Assembly (NCBI RefSeq): GCF_004363215.1
Contig: NZ_SNYS01000008.1
Span: 124,001-188,000, forward strand
Reading direction: 5' to 3'
Source of the DNA: Methanimicrococcus blatticola
GTDB lineage: Archaea > Halobacteriota > Methanosarcinia > Methanosarcinales > Methanosarcinaceae
DNA: 64,000 nt
Positions 54,177-62,877 of this stretch are shown piece by piece. A program made the translations under genes and the position numbers. Each line of letters opens with the position of its first letter. The first letter of the stretch is position 1. The notes beneath the pieces were generated by a model. It searched no databases. It was not told the origin of the DNA and saw only the letters and a program-made list of their open reading frames with translations.

Positions 54177-55889
54177 ATGACAAAAAATTCTGCGGAGCAG
54201 ATGAACGGCGCCAAAGCGTTCATCGAATCTCTCAAAAAGGAAGGTGTGGACACTATATTCGGGTATCCGGGCGGTGTTTTACTTCACATCTACGATGAGA
54301 TTTACGATTGTGATTTGCGCCACATCCTTGTTCGTCACGAACAGGCGGCAGCGCACGCTGCTGACGGTTATGCCCGCGCAACAGGTAAAACAGGCGTCTG
54401 TCTCGCAACATCCGGGCCGGGCGCCACGAATTTGGTTACCGGTATTGCAACCGCGCACATGGATTCCGTTCCGATGGTCGCGTTTACCGGGCAAGTGACA
54501 AGCACTTTAATCGGAAACGACGCGTTCCAAGAGGCAAATATTACAGGAATCACACTTCCGATTACAAAGCACAATTATCTCGTTCAGAAAGCGGAAGATA
54601 TCCCGAAAAGCATTAAGGAAGCTTTCTATGTCGCTTCAACCGGCCGCCCCGGTCCGGTTCTTGTTGATATCACAAAAGATGCGACCATCAACGAGTTGAA
54701 ATTTTCTTATCCCGACAAGGTGGAGATGCGCAGCTATAAGCCGACTGTTAAGGGAAATGCCAAACAGATTCAAAATGCGGCTGCAATGATCGCCAAAGCC
54801 AAGAAACCTGTGATTTATGCAGGCGGCGGCGTGATTGCTGCAAACGCATCCTCCGAATTATACAAATTAGCGGAACTCATCAACGCGCCCGTTACGACGA
54901 CTTTGATGGGATTGGGCGCGTTTCCGATGGACCATCCGCTCTTTATCGGTATGCCCGGTATGCACGGCACAAAATACGCGAACTTCAGCATTCAGGATTC
55001 CGACTTGCTTATCGCCGTCGGTGCTCGCTTTGATGACCGCGTGACCAGTAAAATTTCATCGTTTGCCGCCGGCGCAAAAATCATTCATATTGATATCGAT
55101 CCCGCCGAAATTTCAAAGAACGTGGCGGTTGACTTGCCGATTGTCGGCGACGCAGGGTCTGTTTTGGCGGAATTGATTCCGGCCGTTTCGGAAAAAATAG
55201 TCGCGGGCAAGACAACGGATTGGATTAAACGTGTCGACCAGTGGAAAAAAGAGTATCCGCTCGCTTACAAGGACGACGGCTCAACCATTAAGCCGCAGTT
55301 TGTGATTGAAACACTCTGTGAAGTCGCTCCCGATGCGATTGTCGCAACAGAAGTCGGACAGCACCAGATGTGGACAGCGCATTATTTCAAGTTTAAGCAG
55401 CCGCGCAAATTCATTTCATCCGGCGGTCTCGGAACAATGGGCTACGGTCTTCCGGCAGCGATGGGCGCAAAAGTCGGTTGTCCCGACCAAATCGTTTTCG
55501 ATGTTGCCGGTGACGGATCTTTCCAAATGAATTCTCAGGAACTCGCAACGCTTGTCGCCAACGATATTCCGGTGATTTCCGTGATTTTAAACAACGGTTA
55601 CCTTGGAATGGTTCGCCAGTGGCAGGAACTCTTCTATGACTGCCATTATTCCCACACCGATATCATTGACAGCGTTGACTTCGTCAAACTCGCCGAAGCT
55701 TACGGCGCGCTCGGTATTCGCGTTGAGAAGAAATCCGAACTCAAAGAAGCGGTTCAAACGGCCATTAAATCAGGCCGCCCGTCAGTTATTGACGTTCGCG
55801 TTGACCGCGGTGAAAATGTGTTCCCGATGGTTCCGGCAGGTGCATCCATCAATGAATTGATTGATGAAAGAAAATACGGAGGCATCTGA
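54177..55889 (+). CDS. ilvB: Acetolactate synthase large subunit
   Basis: Thiamine-diphosphate enzyme forming acetolactate or acetohydroxybutyrate for valine, leucine and isoleucine. 570 residues. The N-terminal Glu motif is [20 protein letters not shown] near 44, and the cofactor site is [21 protein letters not shown] near 440-460. It lies in the order ilvB-ilvN-ilvC with ilvN starting 2 bases after its stop. Full length and intact. Confidence 0.97.
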   Translation: MTKNSAEQMNGAKAFIESLKKEGVDTIFGYPGGVLLHIYDEIYDCDLRHILVRHEQAAAHAADGYARATGKTGVCLATSGPGATNLVTGIATAHMDSVPMVAFTGQVTSTLIGNDAFQEANITGITLPITKHNYLVQKAEDIPKSIKEAFYVASTGRPGPVLVDITKDATINELKFSYPDKVEMRSYKPTVKGNAKQIQNAAAMIAKAKKPVIYAGGGVIAANASSELYKLAELINAPVTTTLMGLGAFPMDHPLFIGMPGMHGTKYANFSIQDSDLLIAVGARFDDRVTSKISSFAAGAKIIHIDIDPAEISKNVAVDLPIVGDAGSVLAELIPAVSEKIVAGKTTDWIKRVDQWKKEYPLAYKDDGSTIKPQFVIETLCEVAPDAIVATEVGQHQMWTAHYFKFKQPRKFISSGGLGTMGYGLPAAMGAKVGCPDQIVFDVAGDGSFQMNSQELATLVANDIPVISVILNNGYLGMVRQWQELFYDCHYSHTDIIDSVDFVKLAEAYGALGIRVEKKSELKEAVQTAIKSGRPSVIDVRVDRGENVFPMVPAGASINELIDERKYGGI

Positions 55890-55890
55890 A

Positions 55891-56394
55891 ATGACGGACA
55901 TGCAATATCATACGCTTTCCATTTTGGTTGAAAACAATTCCGGTGTTCTGACGCGTGTTGCCGCTCTTTTCGCGCGCCGCGGGTACAATATTGACAGTTT
56001 GGCTGTCGGTATGACAGAAGATCCGGATGTTTCCAGAATGACGATTGTCGTTCACGGTGACGATGCCGTTATCGAACAAGTGATTAAGCAGCTTTACAAG
56101 CTGATTGAAGTCATTAAAGTCGTCGACTTGAGCAAAGAAGAATACGTTGACCGCGAGCTTGCGTTGATTAAAGTCGCGACAACATCTGAAACCCGCGCCG
56201 AGATTTTACAAATAGTTGAAATTTTCCGCGCGAAAGTGATTGATGTCGGCTCTAACACAATGGTGATTGAAATCACAGGCGGCAGCGAAAAGATTTCCGC
56301 GATTGAAAAATTGCTCCGTCCGTTCGGCATTAAAGAATTGGCGCGTACCGGAAAAGTCGGGCTTTTGCGCGGCTCCAAGGACACAGCCAAATAA
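55891..56394 (+). CDS. ilvN: Acetolactate synthase small subunit
   Basis: ACT-domain regulatory subunit that gives valine feedback to IlvB. 167 residues. ACT signature TLSILVENNSGVLTRVAALFARRGYNIDSLAVG opens the protein, and ENTMV/IEITG-type segments follow. The frame extends to a TTG at 55861, but CGGAGG in the end of ilvB fixes ATG 55891. Followed by an A-rich 13-base repeat. Confidence 0.96.
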   Translation: MTDMQYHTLSILVENNSGVLTRVAALFARRGYNIDSLAVGMTEDPDVSRMTIVVHGDDAVIEQVIKQLYKLIEVIKVVDLSKEEYVDRELALIKVATTSETRAEILQIVEIFRAKVIDVGSNTMVIEITGGSEKISAIEKLLRPFGIKELARTGKVGLLRGSKDTAK

Positions 56395-56403
56395 AAATAA
56401 CGA

Positions 56404-56460
56404 AAAACAATTTGAAAAACAATTTGAAAATAATTCAAAAATAATTCGAAAAATGAATCG
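56404..56460. repeat. A-rich 13-nt tandem repeat
   Basis: About four copies of AAAACAATTTGAA-type units between ilvN and ilvC, degenerating downstream. Confidence 0.5.
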
Positions 56461-56558
56461 AAAACTTAATGAGTTTTCATCATTTTTCTTTTCTATTTAT
56501 ATTTGAAATTTCATTTTTTTGATTTCATTTTATTATTCATTAACAGGAGTCATAAATT

Positions 56559-57566
56559 ATGGCACAAATGTACTACGACAAAGATGCAGATTTGAATGTA
56601 TTGAAGGGAAAAACAATTGCCGTCATCGGCTATGGAAGCCAGGGCCACGCTCAGGCAATGAATTTGAAAGATTCCGGCCTCGACGTGATTGTCGGTTTAA
56701 GAAAAGGCGGCCGCAGCTGGAAAAAAGCTGAAGCCGACGGCATGAAAGTCATGGAAGTTCCGGACGCTGTTAAATCTGCGGATGTCGTTCACGTTTTGGC
56801 ACCCGATGAAGCGCAGTCCAAACTTTATTACGCTGAAATCGAGCCGAACTTAAAACAGGGTGCAGCACTTTCTTTCTCCCACGGCTTTAATGTTCACTAT
56901 AACCAGATTACGCCGCGCGATGATTTGGATGTCTTTTTGGTTGCTCCGAAAAGCCCCGGCCATATTGTGAGAAGAACATTCTCAGAAGGCATCGGCGTTC
57001 CCGGGTTGGTTGCTGTTTATCAGGACAAAAGCGGCAACGCTAAGAAGATCGGCCTCGCATTCGCCAAAGGTGTCGGCTGTACACGTGCCGGTGTCTATGA
57101 AACCACTTTCAGAGAGGAAACTGAAACCGATTTGTTCGGCGAACAGGTTGATTTGTGCGGCGGCGCTGCCAGTTTAATGAAAGCGGCTTTTGATATTTTG
57201 GTTGAAGCCGGTTACCAGCCCGAAATGGCTTACTTTGAAACTGTTCACGAATTGAAATTAATTGTTGATCTCATTCACGAAGGCGGTCTTGAAAAAATGT
57301 GGTACTCCGTTTCCAACACCGCAGAATACGGCGGCATGACAGTCGGTCCGCGCGTGATTAACGCTGAATCCGAAGACGCGATGTATGAAGCACTCGCCCG
57401 CATCCAAAACGGCGAATTCGCCAAAGAATTCATTTTGGAAGGCATGCTCAACCACCCGGTTTTGAAAGCAATGGAACGCCACGAAAGCGAACTTGAAATC
57501 GAAATCGTCGGAAAAGAAATCCGCTCCAAGATTCCGTGGTTGAACAAAGGAATTGACGACGACTGA
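56559..57566 (+). CDS. ilvC: Ketol-acid reductoisomerase
   Basis: Reduces and rearranges acetolactate to dihydroxyvalerate with NAD(P)H. 335 residues, the short class I form. The dinucleotide loop is [20 protein letters not shown] near 20-39, and the C-terminal knotted domain has [17 protein letters not shown] near 195 with the metal-binding Asp and Glu. AACAGGAG is the ribosome site. Last gene of the branched-chain set; leuCD-type and ilvD genes are not in the window. Confidence 0.97.
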   Translation: MAQMYYDKDADLNVLKGKTIAVIGYGSQGHAQAMNLKDSGLDVIVGLRKGGRSWKKAEADGMKVMEVPDAVKSADVVHVLAPDEAQSKLYYAEIEPNLKQGAALSFSHGFNVHYNQITPRDDLDVFLVAPKSPGHIVRRTFSEGIGVPGLVAVYQDKSGNAKKIGLAFAKGVGCTRAGVYETTFREETETDLFGEQVDLCGGAASLMKAAFDILVEAGYQPEMAYFETVHELKLIVDLIHEGGLEKMWYSVSNTAEYGGMTVGPRVINAESEDAMYEALARIQNGEFAKEFILEGMLNHPVLKAMERHESELEIEIVGKEIRSKIPWLNKGIDDD

Positions 57567-57623
57567 TTTCATATCAGTCTTTTCTTTTATTTTTTAAAAA
57601 CGTGTTTTCATTCTTGTTTCTAT

Positions 57624-57790
57624 TTTTTAAAGTTTGTGCGGCTCGCGCGTGCGGCGGCATTTGCTGAACGGAATCGGTAGGTAGCTGTAGCAAACTTGAA
57701 CGGTAGGTAGCTGTAGCAAACTTGAATGGTAGATAGCTGTGGTAAACTTGGACGGTAGGTAAATGTGACACGTTCGCACAGCGAACGGAT
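57624..57790 (-). repeat. Composite repeat element E3
   Basis: In the 448-base gap after ilvC. Read on the minus strand it has the hairpin CGTTCGC-TGT-GCGAACG (57771-57787), a 26-base tandem array of about three and a half units (57675-57770), and a GC-rich tail GCCGCACGCGCGAGCCGCAC (57624-57660). Same order as E1 and E2. The remaining bases up to 58014 are AT-rich, and the word GGCAAGCAA recurs three times at 57820-57900. No gene is seen. Confidence 0.75.
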
Positions 57791-58014
57791 GTTATTAAAA
57801 TGAGCTGATACATATGGAAATGGCAAGCAATAATCTGACTGAATATAAATGGCAAGCAATTATTAAAACGAATTTTGAATAATAAACGGCAAGCAAAAGA
57901 CAATATTTTGTACTTGCCGCCATCTTTTTCTTTTATTACTTTCACCTCGTTCTACATCTTTATCTGTTTTTGATTGCTTCTTTATTTGCTCAGATTTTGA
58001 GCAGGATACAGTTT

Positions 58015-58443
58015 ATGGATTATTTAGAAAGCTATCGGAAAATCGTAAAAGGAAGCGGCGTTATTGCTTTAGCAACTTCTGTGAATGATATGCCCAATGT
58101 CAGAATCGTTAATTTCTGCTGTGACAAAGAAAACCCTTCCGTTCTTTATTTTTCAACAGGAAACGACAATCCCAAAGTGATTGAGTTTAATGAAAACAAC
58201 CGCGTTGCGTTTACGACAATCCCGACCGACTTGAACGATACGCCCCATATTCGCTCTCACAGCGCCGTTGTTCAAAAAAGTGACAAGACTTTAGATGATC
58301 TCAAAAATTTATTTTTGGAACATTCTCCGGGTCTTGCAGAAATGTTTGAAATGGCCGGCGCATATTTGTCCGTTTATGAAATCCATATAAAAGAAGCGAC
58401 TGTTATTGCCGGTATGGAAGATATCGGAACTGTTTCATTTTAA
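58015..58443 (+). CDS. Pyridoxamine 5'-phosphate oxidase-family flavoprotein
   Basis: 142 residues with the split-barrel FMN fold. Segments VIALATSVNDMPNVRIV near 20 and VLYFSTGNDNPKVIEFNENNRVAF near 45 are typical of the general PNPOx-like group, whose substrates vary. AGGA stands 9 bases before ATG 58015. A frame extension to 57970 is not favoured. It is followed after 36 bases by the zinc-ribbon gene. Confidence 0.85.
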   Translation: MDYLESYRKIVKGSGVIALATSVNDMPNVRIVNFCCDKENPSVLYFSTGNDNPKVIEFNENNRVAFTTIPTDLNDTPHIRSHSAVVQKSDKTLDDLKNLFLEHSPGLAEMFEMAGAYLSVYEIHIKEATVIAGMEDIGTVSF

Positions 58444-58479
58444 GTATCAATTTTAATGCAATAAAAAAGGTGAAAAACT

Positions 58480-58767
58480 ATGGAAAATCAAGAATTCCCT
58501 GAAAATATGACATTTTGTCAATGCTGCGCCATGCCGATGGATGAAGCAGGCGAATTGAAAGGAACAGAAGCCGACGGCAGTAAAAGCGATGAATATTGTG
58601 TCTATTGCTACAAAGACGGCGTGTTCACGGCACCTGATGCGACTATGGAAGAAATGATTGAATTTTGCGTTCCGCATATGGTTTCATGCAATGAAGGCAT
58701 GACTGAAGAAACCGCCCGCGAAATGATGCAAAAATATTTTCCGGAATTAAAACGCTGGAAAAAATAA
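58480..58767 (+). CDS. Zinc-ribbon domain protein
   Basis: 95 residues of the Zn_ribbon_2 group. Cys sets are FCQCCAMPM near 11 and EYCVYCYKDG near 40, giving a four-Cys site, then a helical tail (TMEEMIEFCVPHM...EETAREMMQKYFPEL). Such proteins are widespread in anaerobes and uncharacterised. Ribosome site AAAAAGGTG before the ATG. Confidence 0.88.
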   Translation: MENQEFPENMTFCQCCAMPMDEAGELKGTEADGSKSDEYCVYCYKDGVFTAPDATMEEMIEFCVPHMVSCNEGMTEETAREMMQKYFPELKRWKK

Positions 58768-58817
58768 ATTGAAAAAATAAATCGAAAATAAGTTGAAAAA
58801 AATTCAAAAAAATAAAG

Positions 58818-58839
58818 TGAAGATTGAATTCAATCTTCA
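58818..58839. terminator. Perfect palindrome between convergent genes
   Basis: TGAAGATTGAATTCAATCTTCA is a perfect 22-base palindrome between the zinc-ribbon gene (+) and the membrane protein gene (-), with flanking A and T runs. A two-way terminator is likely. Confidence 0.7.
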
Positions 58840-58872
58840 TTTGTCTTTGTTTCCATCTCTATTCAATTTTTA

Positions 58873-59415
58873 TTAAATTAAAGCAAGCGGGATTGCAATA
58901 ATCATAAAGAAAATAAAGGATAGGAGGACAAACAATAATCCGACCAAAATCGGAAGCAACAAAAATCCGATAATTTCCCAAACAGTCGGTTCTTTGTACG
59001 GCAATTCTCCTTTGTTTATTCTATCTGATTCCGTGTATGCGTCATACATGCCCCACGCCCAAATGATAATGCCGGGGATGAGTAATAATAATGTTCCGAG
59101 CGGAACCGCAATCATAAAGCCGACACCTTTCCAGAAGCGACCGTTGTAAACCTGGCCGAGGCCGGGGATGAAAAATGATAAAATAAGCGCGAAAAATGTA
59201 TTTTTCGATTGATCGACATTCCTCTGTTTACTGTTGGTGTAAACGTGTTCGGCATGTACTTTTTCTTCGCTGTGCGTTCCGGATTCTTTTCTTGTTTCTT
59301 CTCGTCCTGTTTCATGCACTTCGCTTCGGCCGGGAATCGGCTTGCCGCAGTTGGAACAGACAATTGCGTACTCTTTCAAAGGTTCGCCGCAATTTGAACA
59401 ATAATTTGCTGCCAT
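58873..59415 (-). CDS. Zinc-ribbon membrane protein (TM2-like)
   Basis: 180 residues. Two Cys pairs near the N-terminus (YCSNCGEP near 6, VCSNCGKPI near 21) form a zinc ribbon, a charged linker of about 40 residues follows, and the C-terminal half holds membrane helices with FFIPGLGQVYNGRFWKG near 82, the TM2-type turn, and WAWGMYDAYTESDRINKGELPY. It is a paralogue of the protein at 61065. Role unknown; the fold suggests membrane organisation or sensing. Confidence 0.8.
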   Translation of the reverse strand: MAANYCSNCGEPLKEYAIVCSNCGKPIPGRSEVHETGREETRKESGTHSEEKVHAEHVYTNSKQRNVDQSKNTFFALILSFFIPGLGQVYNGRFWKGVGFMIAVPLGTLLLLIPGIIIWAWGMYDAYTESDRINKGELPYKEPTVWEIIGFLLLPILVGLLFVLLSFIFFMIIAIPLALI

Positions 59416-59550
59416 ATTTCTCTCTCTTATTTTTTAATGCCAATCGTTTTGTCCCTTTAACCCTTGTCGGTTATTTATTTCTCAAAATTATAAATACTAT
59501 TCTGAAATAAAATCAACAATTATTTTTAGATTCAGTTTATGTTTAATTTC

Positions 59551-59620
59551 ATTCATGTTTACCAATTCATGTTTACCAATTCATGTTATTCAATTCATGT
59601 TATTCAATTCATGTTTAATT
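59551..59620. repeat. 14-nt tandem repeat, five copies
   Basis: ATTCATGTTTACCA twice, ATTCATGTTATTCA twice, then ATTCATGTTTAATT, ending 25 bases before the nitroreductase start, where its promoter should be. Confidence 0.85.
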
Positions 59621-59645
59621 CTATTTAATGTAAAATGTGATTTCT

Positions 59646-60152
59646 ATGAGTCAAAATGAAACGATTGAAACAATTCTTTCCCGCCGAAGCGTTCGCCAAT
59701 ATTTGTCTGACCCGATTCCAAAAGATGATCTTTCAACGCTTCTTGAATGTGCCCGATTCGCGCCGTCGGGTTTGAATAATCAGCCGTGGCGGTTTTCCGT
59801 GATTGAAGATAAAGAAATCGGACGGCAGCTTTCCAATCTGACGCATTATTCTGAAATTGTTTCATCCGCGCCGCTGATTATCTCTGTTTTTTTAGATACG
59901 GTGTCCTCTTATCATCGTGAAAAAGATTTAATGGCAATCGGCGCCTGTATTCAAAATATTTTGCTTGCGGCGCATTCTCTGAATCTCGGTGCCGTGTGGC
60001 TTGGTGAAATTTTGAAAAACAAGGAAGAAGTTTCGAAAATATTGAATGCGCCTGATGAGTTTGAATTGGCGGCTGTTCTTGCTGTCGGTCAGTCGGCCGA
60101 GCCTTCACCGGGAACAACTGATCGAAAACCGTTGAATGAATTGGTTTTTTAA
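59646..60152 (+). CDS. Nitroreductase family flavoprotein
   Basis: 168 residues. The FMN-binding start ILSRRSVRQYLSDPIPKDDL near 10 and APSGLNNQPWRFSVI near 40 are clear, and the C-terminal GAVWLGEI near 118 and AVLAVGQSAEPSPG near 143 complete the fold. Natural substrate unknown. A GTG nine bases upstream opens the frame, but ATG 59646 is preferred. Its promoter region is a 14-base tandem repeat. Confidence 0.9.
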   Translation: MSQNETIETILSRRSVRQYLSDPIPKDDLSTLLECARFAPSGLNNQPWRFSVIEDKEIGRQLSNLTHYSEIVSSAPLIISVFLDTVSSYHREKDLMAIGACIQNILLAAHSLNLGAVWLGEILKNKEEVSKILNAPDEFELAAVLAVGQSAEPSPGTTDRKPLNELVF

Positions 60153-60204
60153 AAAACATGAAATTGTAATTTTTGTAATATTAAAAATTCTGTATTTTCT
60201 TTAA

Positions 60205-60575
60205 TTTAAATAATCGAAAAGACGAAGCAACCGCCTCCAACGACGCGTTTCCGAGCAACGCGAGGAAAGAAGGCGTTGGAGATTCGTACCCATTCGTGAC
60301 ATAAACAACATAAACAGCTTTGTAATTAAATTTCAATCATTCGACGATGTCTTTTTTGTAAACGCAGGGGAATAATCCGCAATTCTGCAATTTTGTTCGC
60401 TGACGCTCACAAAATTTTGAATTGCGGTCGTTCTCGAACCTTTTTCCAATTTAAACAAATCCAAACATCGTTTTCATTATTTTTGAAAAAGGAATGCCCT
60501 TTTAAAACCTAAAAATAAAAACCGATTTTATTTTGGAATTTAATCGGCGTTCCCCTTTTTGTTAAATTGAAAAAC
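60205..60575 (+). ncRNA. Candidate structured RNA or repeat element H, copy c
   Basis: Part of a 912-base gene-free stretch. In order: a TATA-like TTTAAATAA (60205), module H1 (60230-60286, inner arms TTTCC / GGAAA), module H2 (60377-60427, CCGCAATTC / GAATTGCGG) and module H3 (60491-60553, GGAATGCC / GGCGTTCC) followed by a T run. That is the layout of a small transcription unit with a terminator. Whether it is transcribed is not known. Confidence 0.55.
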
Positions 60576-60603
60576 TGATGTTTCCATTTAACCAAAATAA
60601 ATG

Positions 60604-60942
60604 AAAAACCAAATCAACCACCTCCAACGACGCGTTTCACGAACGTAGTGAGTGAAAGAAGGTGTTGGAGATTCGTACTCATTCGTTGAATAAACATCAG
60701 AAACAGTAAAAATATCGTAAAACGGAAAATGACTTTATAAACGGCGGGGAAATAAACCGCATTTTTCAATTTTTGCTCACTGTCGCTCGCAAAAACCGAA
60801 AATTGCGGTCGTTCTCGAACTTTTCTTTAATTTTAAGCGAAATTAAACATCGGGTTTGATTATTTATTATACCCGAACGCCGGCTGACTTCGAAAAATAT
60901 AATCTCTTTAATTTTTGGGTTTAGTCGGCGTTCGCTTTTTTA
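60604..60942 (+). ncRNA. Candidate structured RNA or repeat element H, copy d
   Basis: Second copy about 385 bases downstream of copy c and in the same order: H1 (60617-60674), H2 (60757-60806, CCGCATTTTTC / GAAAATTGCGG) and H3 (60874-60934, CGAACGCC / GGCGTTCG with inner GACT / AGTC), then a T run. Sequence between modules is poorly kept while stems are kept. The last 120 bases before the next gene are plain AT-rich spacer. Confidence 0.55.
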
Positions 60943-61064
60943 TTAAATTGAACGAAAAAAAGATGTTTTGTTCTTAATAAAATCAATTTCTAAAACCAAT
61001 TTCAAAAAATTTTAAATTTAAAAATAAATTGAATACGGATTTTAAAATCCGTATTTCATTTTGT

Positions 61065-61754
61065 TTAAATCATCATCAAGCCGAAAAAGAGCCCGATAAA
61101 GAAGAATATAACAAAGAGAAGAATGAATGAGCCGATGAAAACGCCTGCATAAATCAAAGCGTCTTGCATTGTTGCTTCAGCATACGGTATTTGTCCTTTG
61201 TTCATCTTGTCGGCGTCTGTGTATGCATCATATAATCCGTAAACCCAAACGACAAATGAAGCCGGGAAGAAAATGAATAATGTAATGATAGCACCAATGA
61301 CGATCATTAAACCCTTTTTCAAATCACCGTTATAAACCTGACCGGCACCCGGGAAGAAGAACGACAAAATCACCGAAACAATCGGATTTTTATCATTGAC
61401 ATAAGCCGTATTTCCGGGACGCGCGTATGAGTTATAGTTCTCATTTCGAGTCTGCTGCTCATAGTTTGTATTTTGATCATTGGTATAGGTTTGTTGCGCA
61501 TCGCCGCTTTCTGCTTGCTGTGCGTTGCTGCTGCCTGCTTGCGCATTACTGCTGCCTGCTTGTGCATTGCTGCTACCGGATTGTGCATTACTGCTTCCGG
61601 ATTGTTGGAAATTGCCGCCGGTTGTACTTTGATAACTGTCAGTTGAAGTCGATTCAGTTTGAGGTTCGCGAAGCGGTTTGCCGCAGTTGGTGCAGACATT
61701 TGCGCCCGATTCGGGAATCGGTTCACCGCAATTAGAACAGAAATTATTTGCCAT
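61065..61754 (-). CDS. Zinc-ribbon membrane protein with heptad repeat
   Basis: 229 residues, paralogue of the protein at 58873: Cys pairs FCSNCGEP and VCTNCGKPL, a linker, then membrane helices with FFFPGAGQVYNGDLKKG and VWVYGLYDAYTDADKMNKGQIPY. The linker is longer and includes a seven-residue repeat (SGSSNAQ, four to five copies) from a 21-base DNA repeat. AGAGG before ATG 61754 fixes the start; the frame reaches 61790. It flanks the H element array on the side opposite to the nitroreductase gene. Confidence 0.8.
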   Translation of the reverse strand: MANNFCSNCGEPIPESGANVCTNCGKPLREPQTESTSTDSYQSTTGGNFQQSGSSNAQSGSSNAQAGSSNAQAGSSNAQQAESGDAQQTYTNDQNTNYEQQTRNENYNSYARPGNTAYVNDKNPIVSVILSFFFPGAGQVYNGDLKKGLMIVIGAIITLFIFFPASFVVWVYGLYDAYTDADKMNKGQIPYAEATMQDALIYAGVFIGSFILLFVIFFFIGLFFGLMMI

Positions 61755-61881
61755 AGTTTGCCTCTGATTACTGTTTCCCATGCAAAACATTTAAATCGTT
61801 TTTCTAAAGTTATTGACGGGTTTGTGCTATAAAAAACCGTCGGGTGAGGCGCTATCGAAAAATATGTTTTTAAGAAGGAGG

Positions 61882-61918
61882 AAACGGTAAAAAGAAATCT
61901 TTTTTCTGTTTACCGTTT
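61882..61918 (-). terminator. Hairpin downstream of ferritin
   Basis: AAACGGTAAA and TTTACCGTTT form a perfect ten-pair stem with a 17-base T/A-rich loop, about 130 bases past the ferritin stop. The spacer between holds a 16-base ACATTTTTTTATTTTT repeat. Confidence 0.55.
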
Positions 61919-62046
61919 CATTTGTTTGTTTTAATTTTGTTCGTTTTTACGTCTATTTGCTTAATTTATTCGTTTTTTACATTTTTTTATTTTTACATTT
62001 TTTTATTTTTACATTTTACTCGTTTTAACGTCTGATTTCATTTAAA

Positions 62047-62544
62047 TCAGTCATCGCCTTCTCTTTTGGCAAGTCTTTTTTCAATTGCCAAAATAGCGGC
62101 GATATCGGTTTTAGCGAGCGTTAAATCGTCAACGATATTGGATGTCTGGTTTTCTTCTTCAATTTGTTCAGTGACGAACCATTGGAGGAAAATCTGAGAC
62201 GCATAATCCTTTTCTTTGACAGCGACATCCATGATGTTGTTAATGGAAGCCGTCACCAATTGTTCATGCTCGTAAGCCTGCTTAAAGAAATCTAAAAGCG
62301 TTTTTCCTTTGATGTCCGGCTTTGCAATCGGCGTTAATTCAACGCTTTCAGACTGTTCGGTGATGTAATCATAAATTTTCATGGCATGCTCAATTTCTTC
62401 TTCAGCTTGGAGTCTGAGCCACGAGGCATAGCCGTCTCTGTTCATATCCGTACATTTGGCAGACATACCGAGGTAAAGGTAAGCGGCATAAAATTCTTTG
62501 TTAATCTGTTCGTTCAATAATTTTAATACGCTTTTTTTAATCAT
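62047..62544 (-). CDS. ftn: Non-haem ferritin
   Basis: Stores iron as a 24-mer shell. 165 residues with the ferroxidase ligands in LNEQINKEFYAAYLYL near 10-25 (Glu), AEEEIEHAMKIYDYI near 47-61 (Glu, Glu-x2-His) and a later Glu helix (FVTEQIEEENQTSNI). FtnA type without haem-binding Met pair. GGAG before the ATG and a strong TATA box upstream. Monocistronic. The 333-base gap on its 5' side is T-rich and otherwise empty. Confidence 0.96.
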   Translation of the reverse strand: MIKKSVLKLLNEQINKEFYAAYLYLGMSAKCTDMNRDGYASWLRLQAEEEIEHAMKIYDYITEQSESVELTPIAKPDIKGKTLLDFFKQAYEHEQLVTASINNIMDVAVKEKDYASQIFLQWFVTEQIEEENQTSNIVDDLTLAKTDIAAILAIEKRLAKREGDD

Positions 62545-62595
62545 TTTTGTTTCTCCTGTTTATTTTCTAAACAGTCAGTTATTAGTATCAAACTT

Positions 62596-62609
62596 CTTTT
62601 ATATATACT
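62596..62609 (-). promoter_or_regulatory. TATA box of the ferritin gene
   Basis: On the minus strand AGTATATATAAAAG lies about 55 bases before the ATG, giving a leader of about 25-30 nt. A short AACTGACTGTTT repeat-like word lies between it and the start. Confidence 0.6.
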
Positions 62610-62877
62610 GTCTTATGTATATTTTATTATACCTCTTCATACGTTTTTTATATCTTGTGTCTATCTTTGCGGTTAATCTGTTTCGTTCTTTTTTTATTCT
62701 TGTCTCCGATTTGTTTCATTTTTTCTGCTTTTGTTTTTCCTTTTTTCCTTTTTGTTTTTCTTTTTCTTCCGAATTGTCAACTTTTCCTCTGAAAATTGGT
62801 TCACATTGGGATAAGTATAAATCTCTTGTCTTTACTCAACACATAATTACTGCAAAATAAAAACGAGGTTAAAAAAT

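Noticed and set aside
62498-62860. 120-codon Phe/Leu-rich + strand frame
   Set aside because: Overlaps the ferritin start and promoter in antisense and is made of T-rich spacer.
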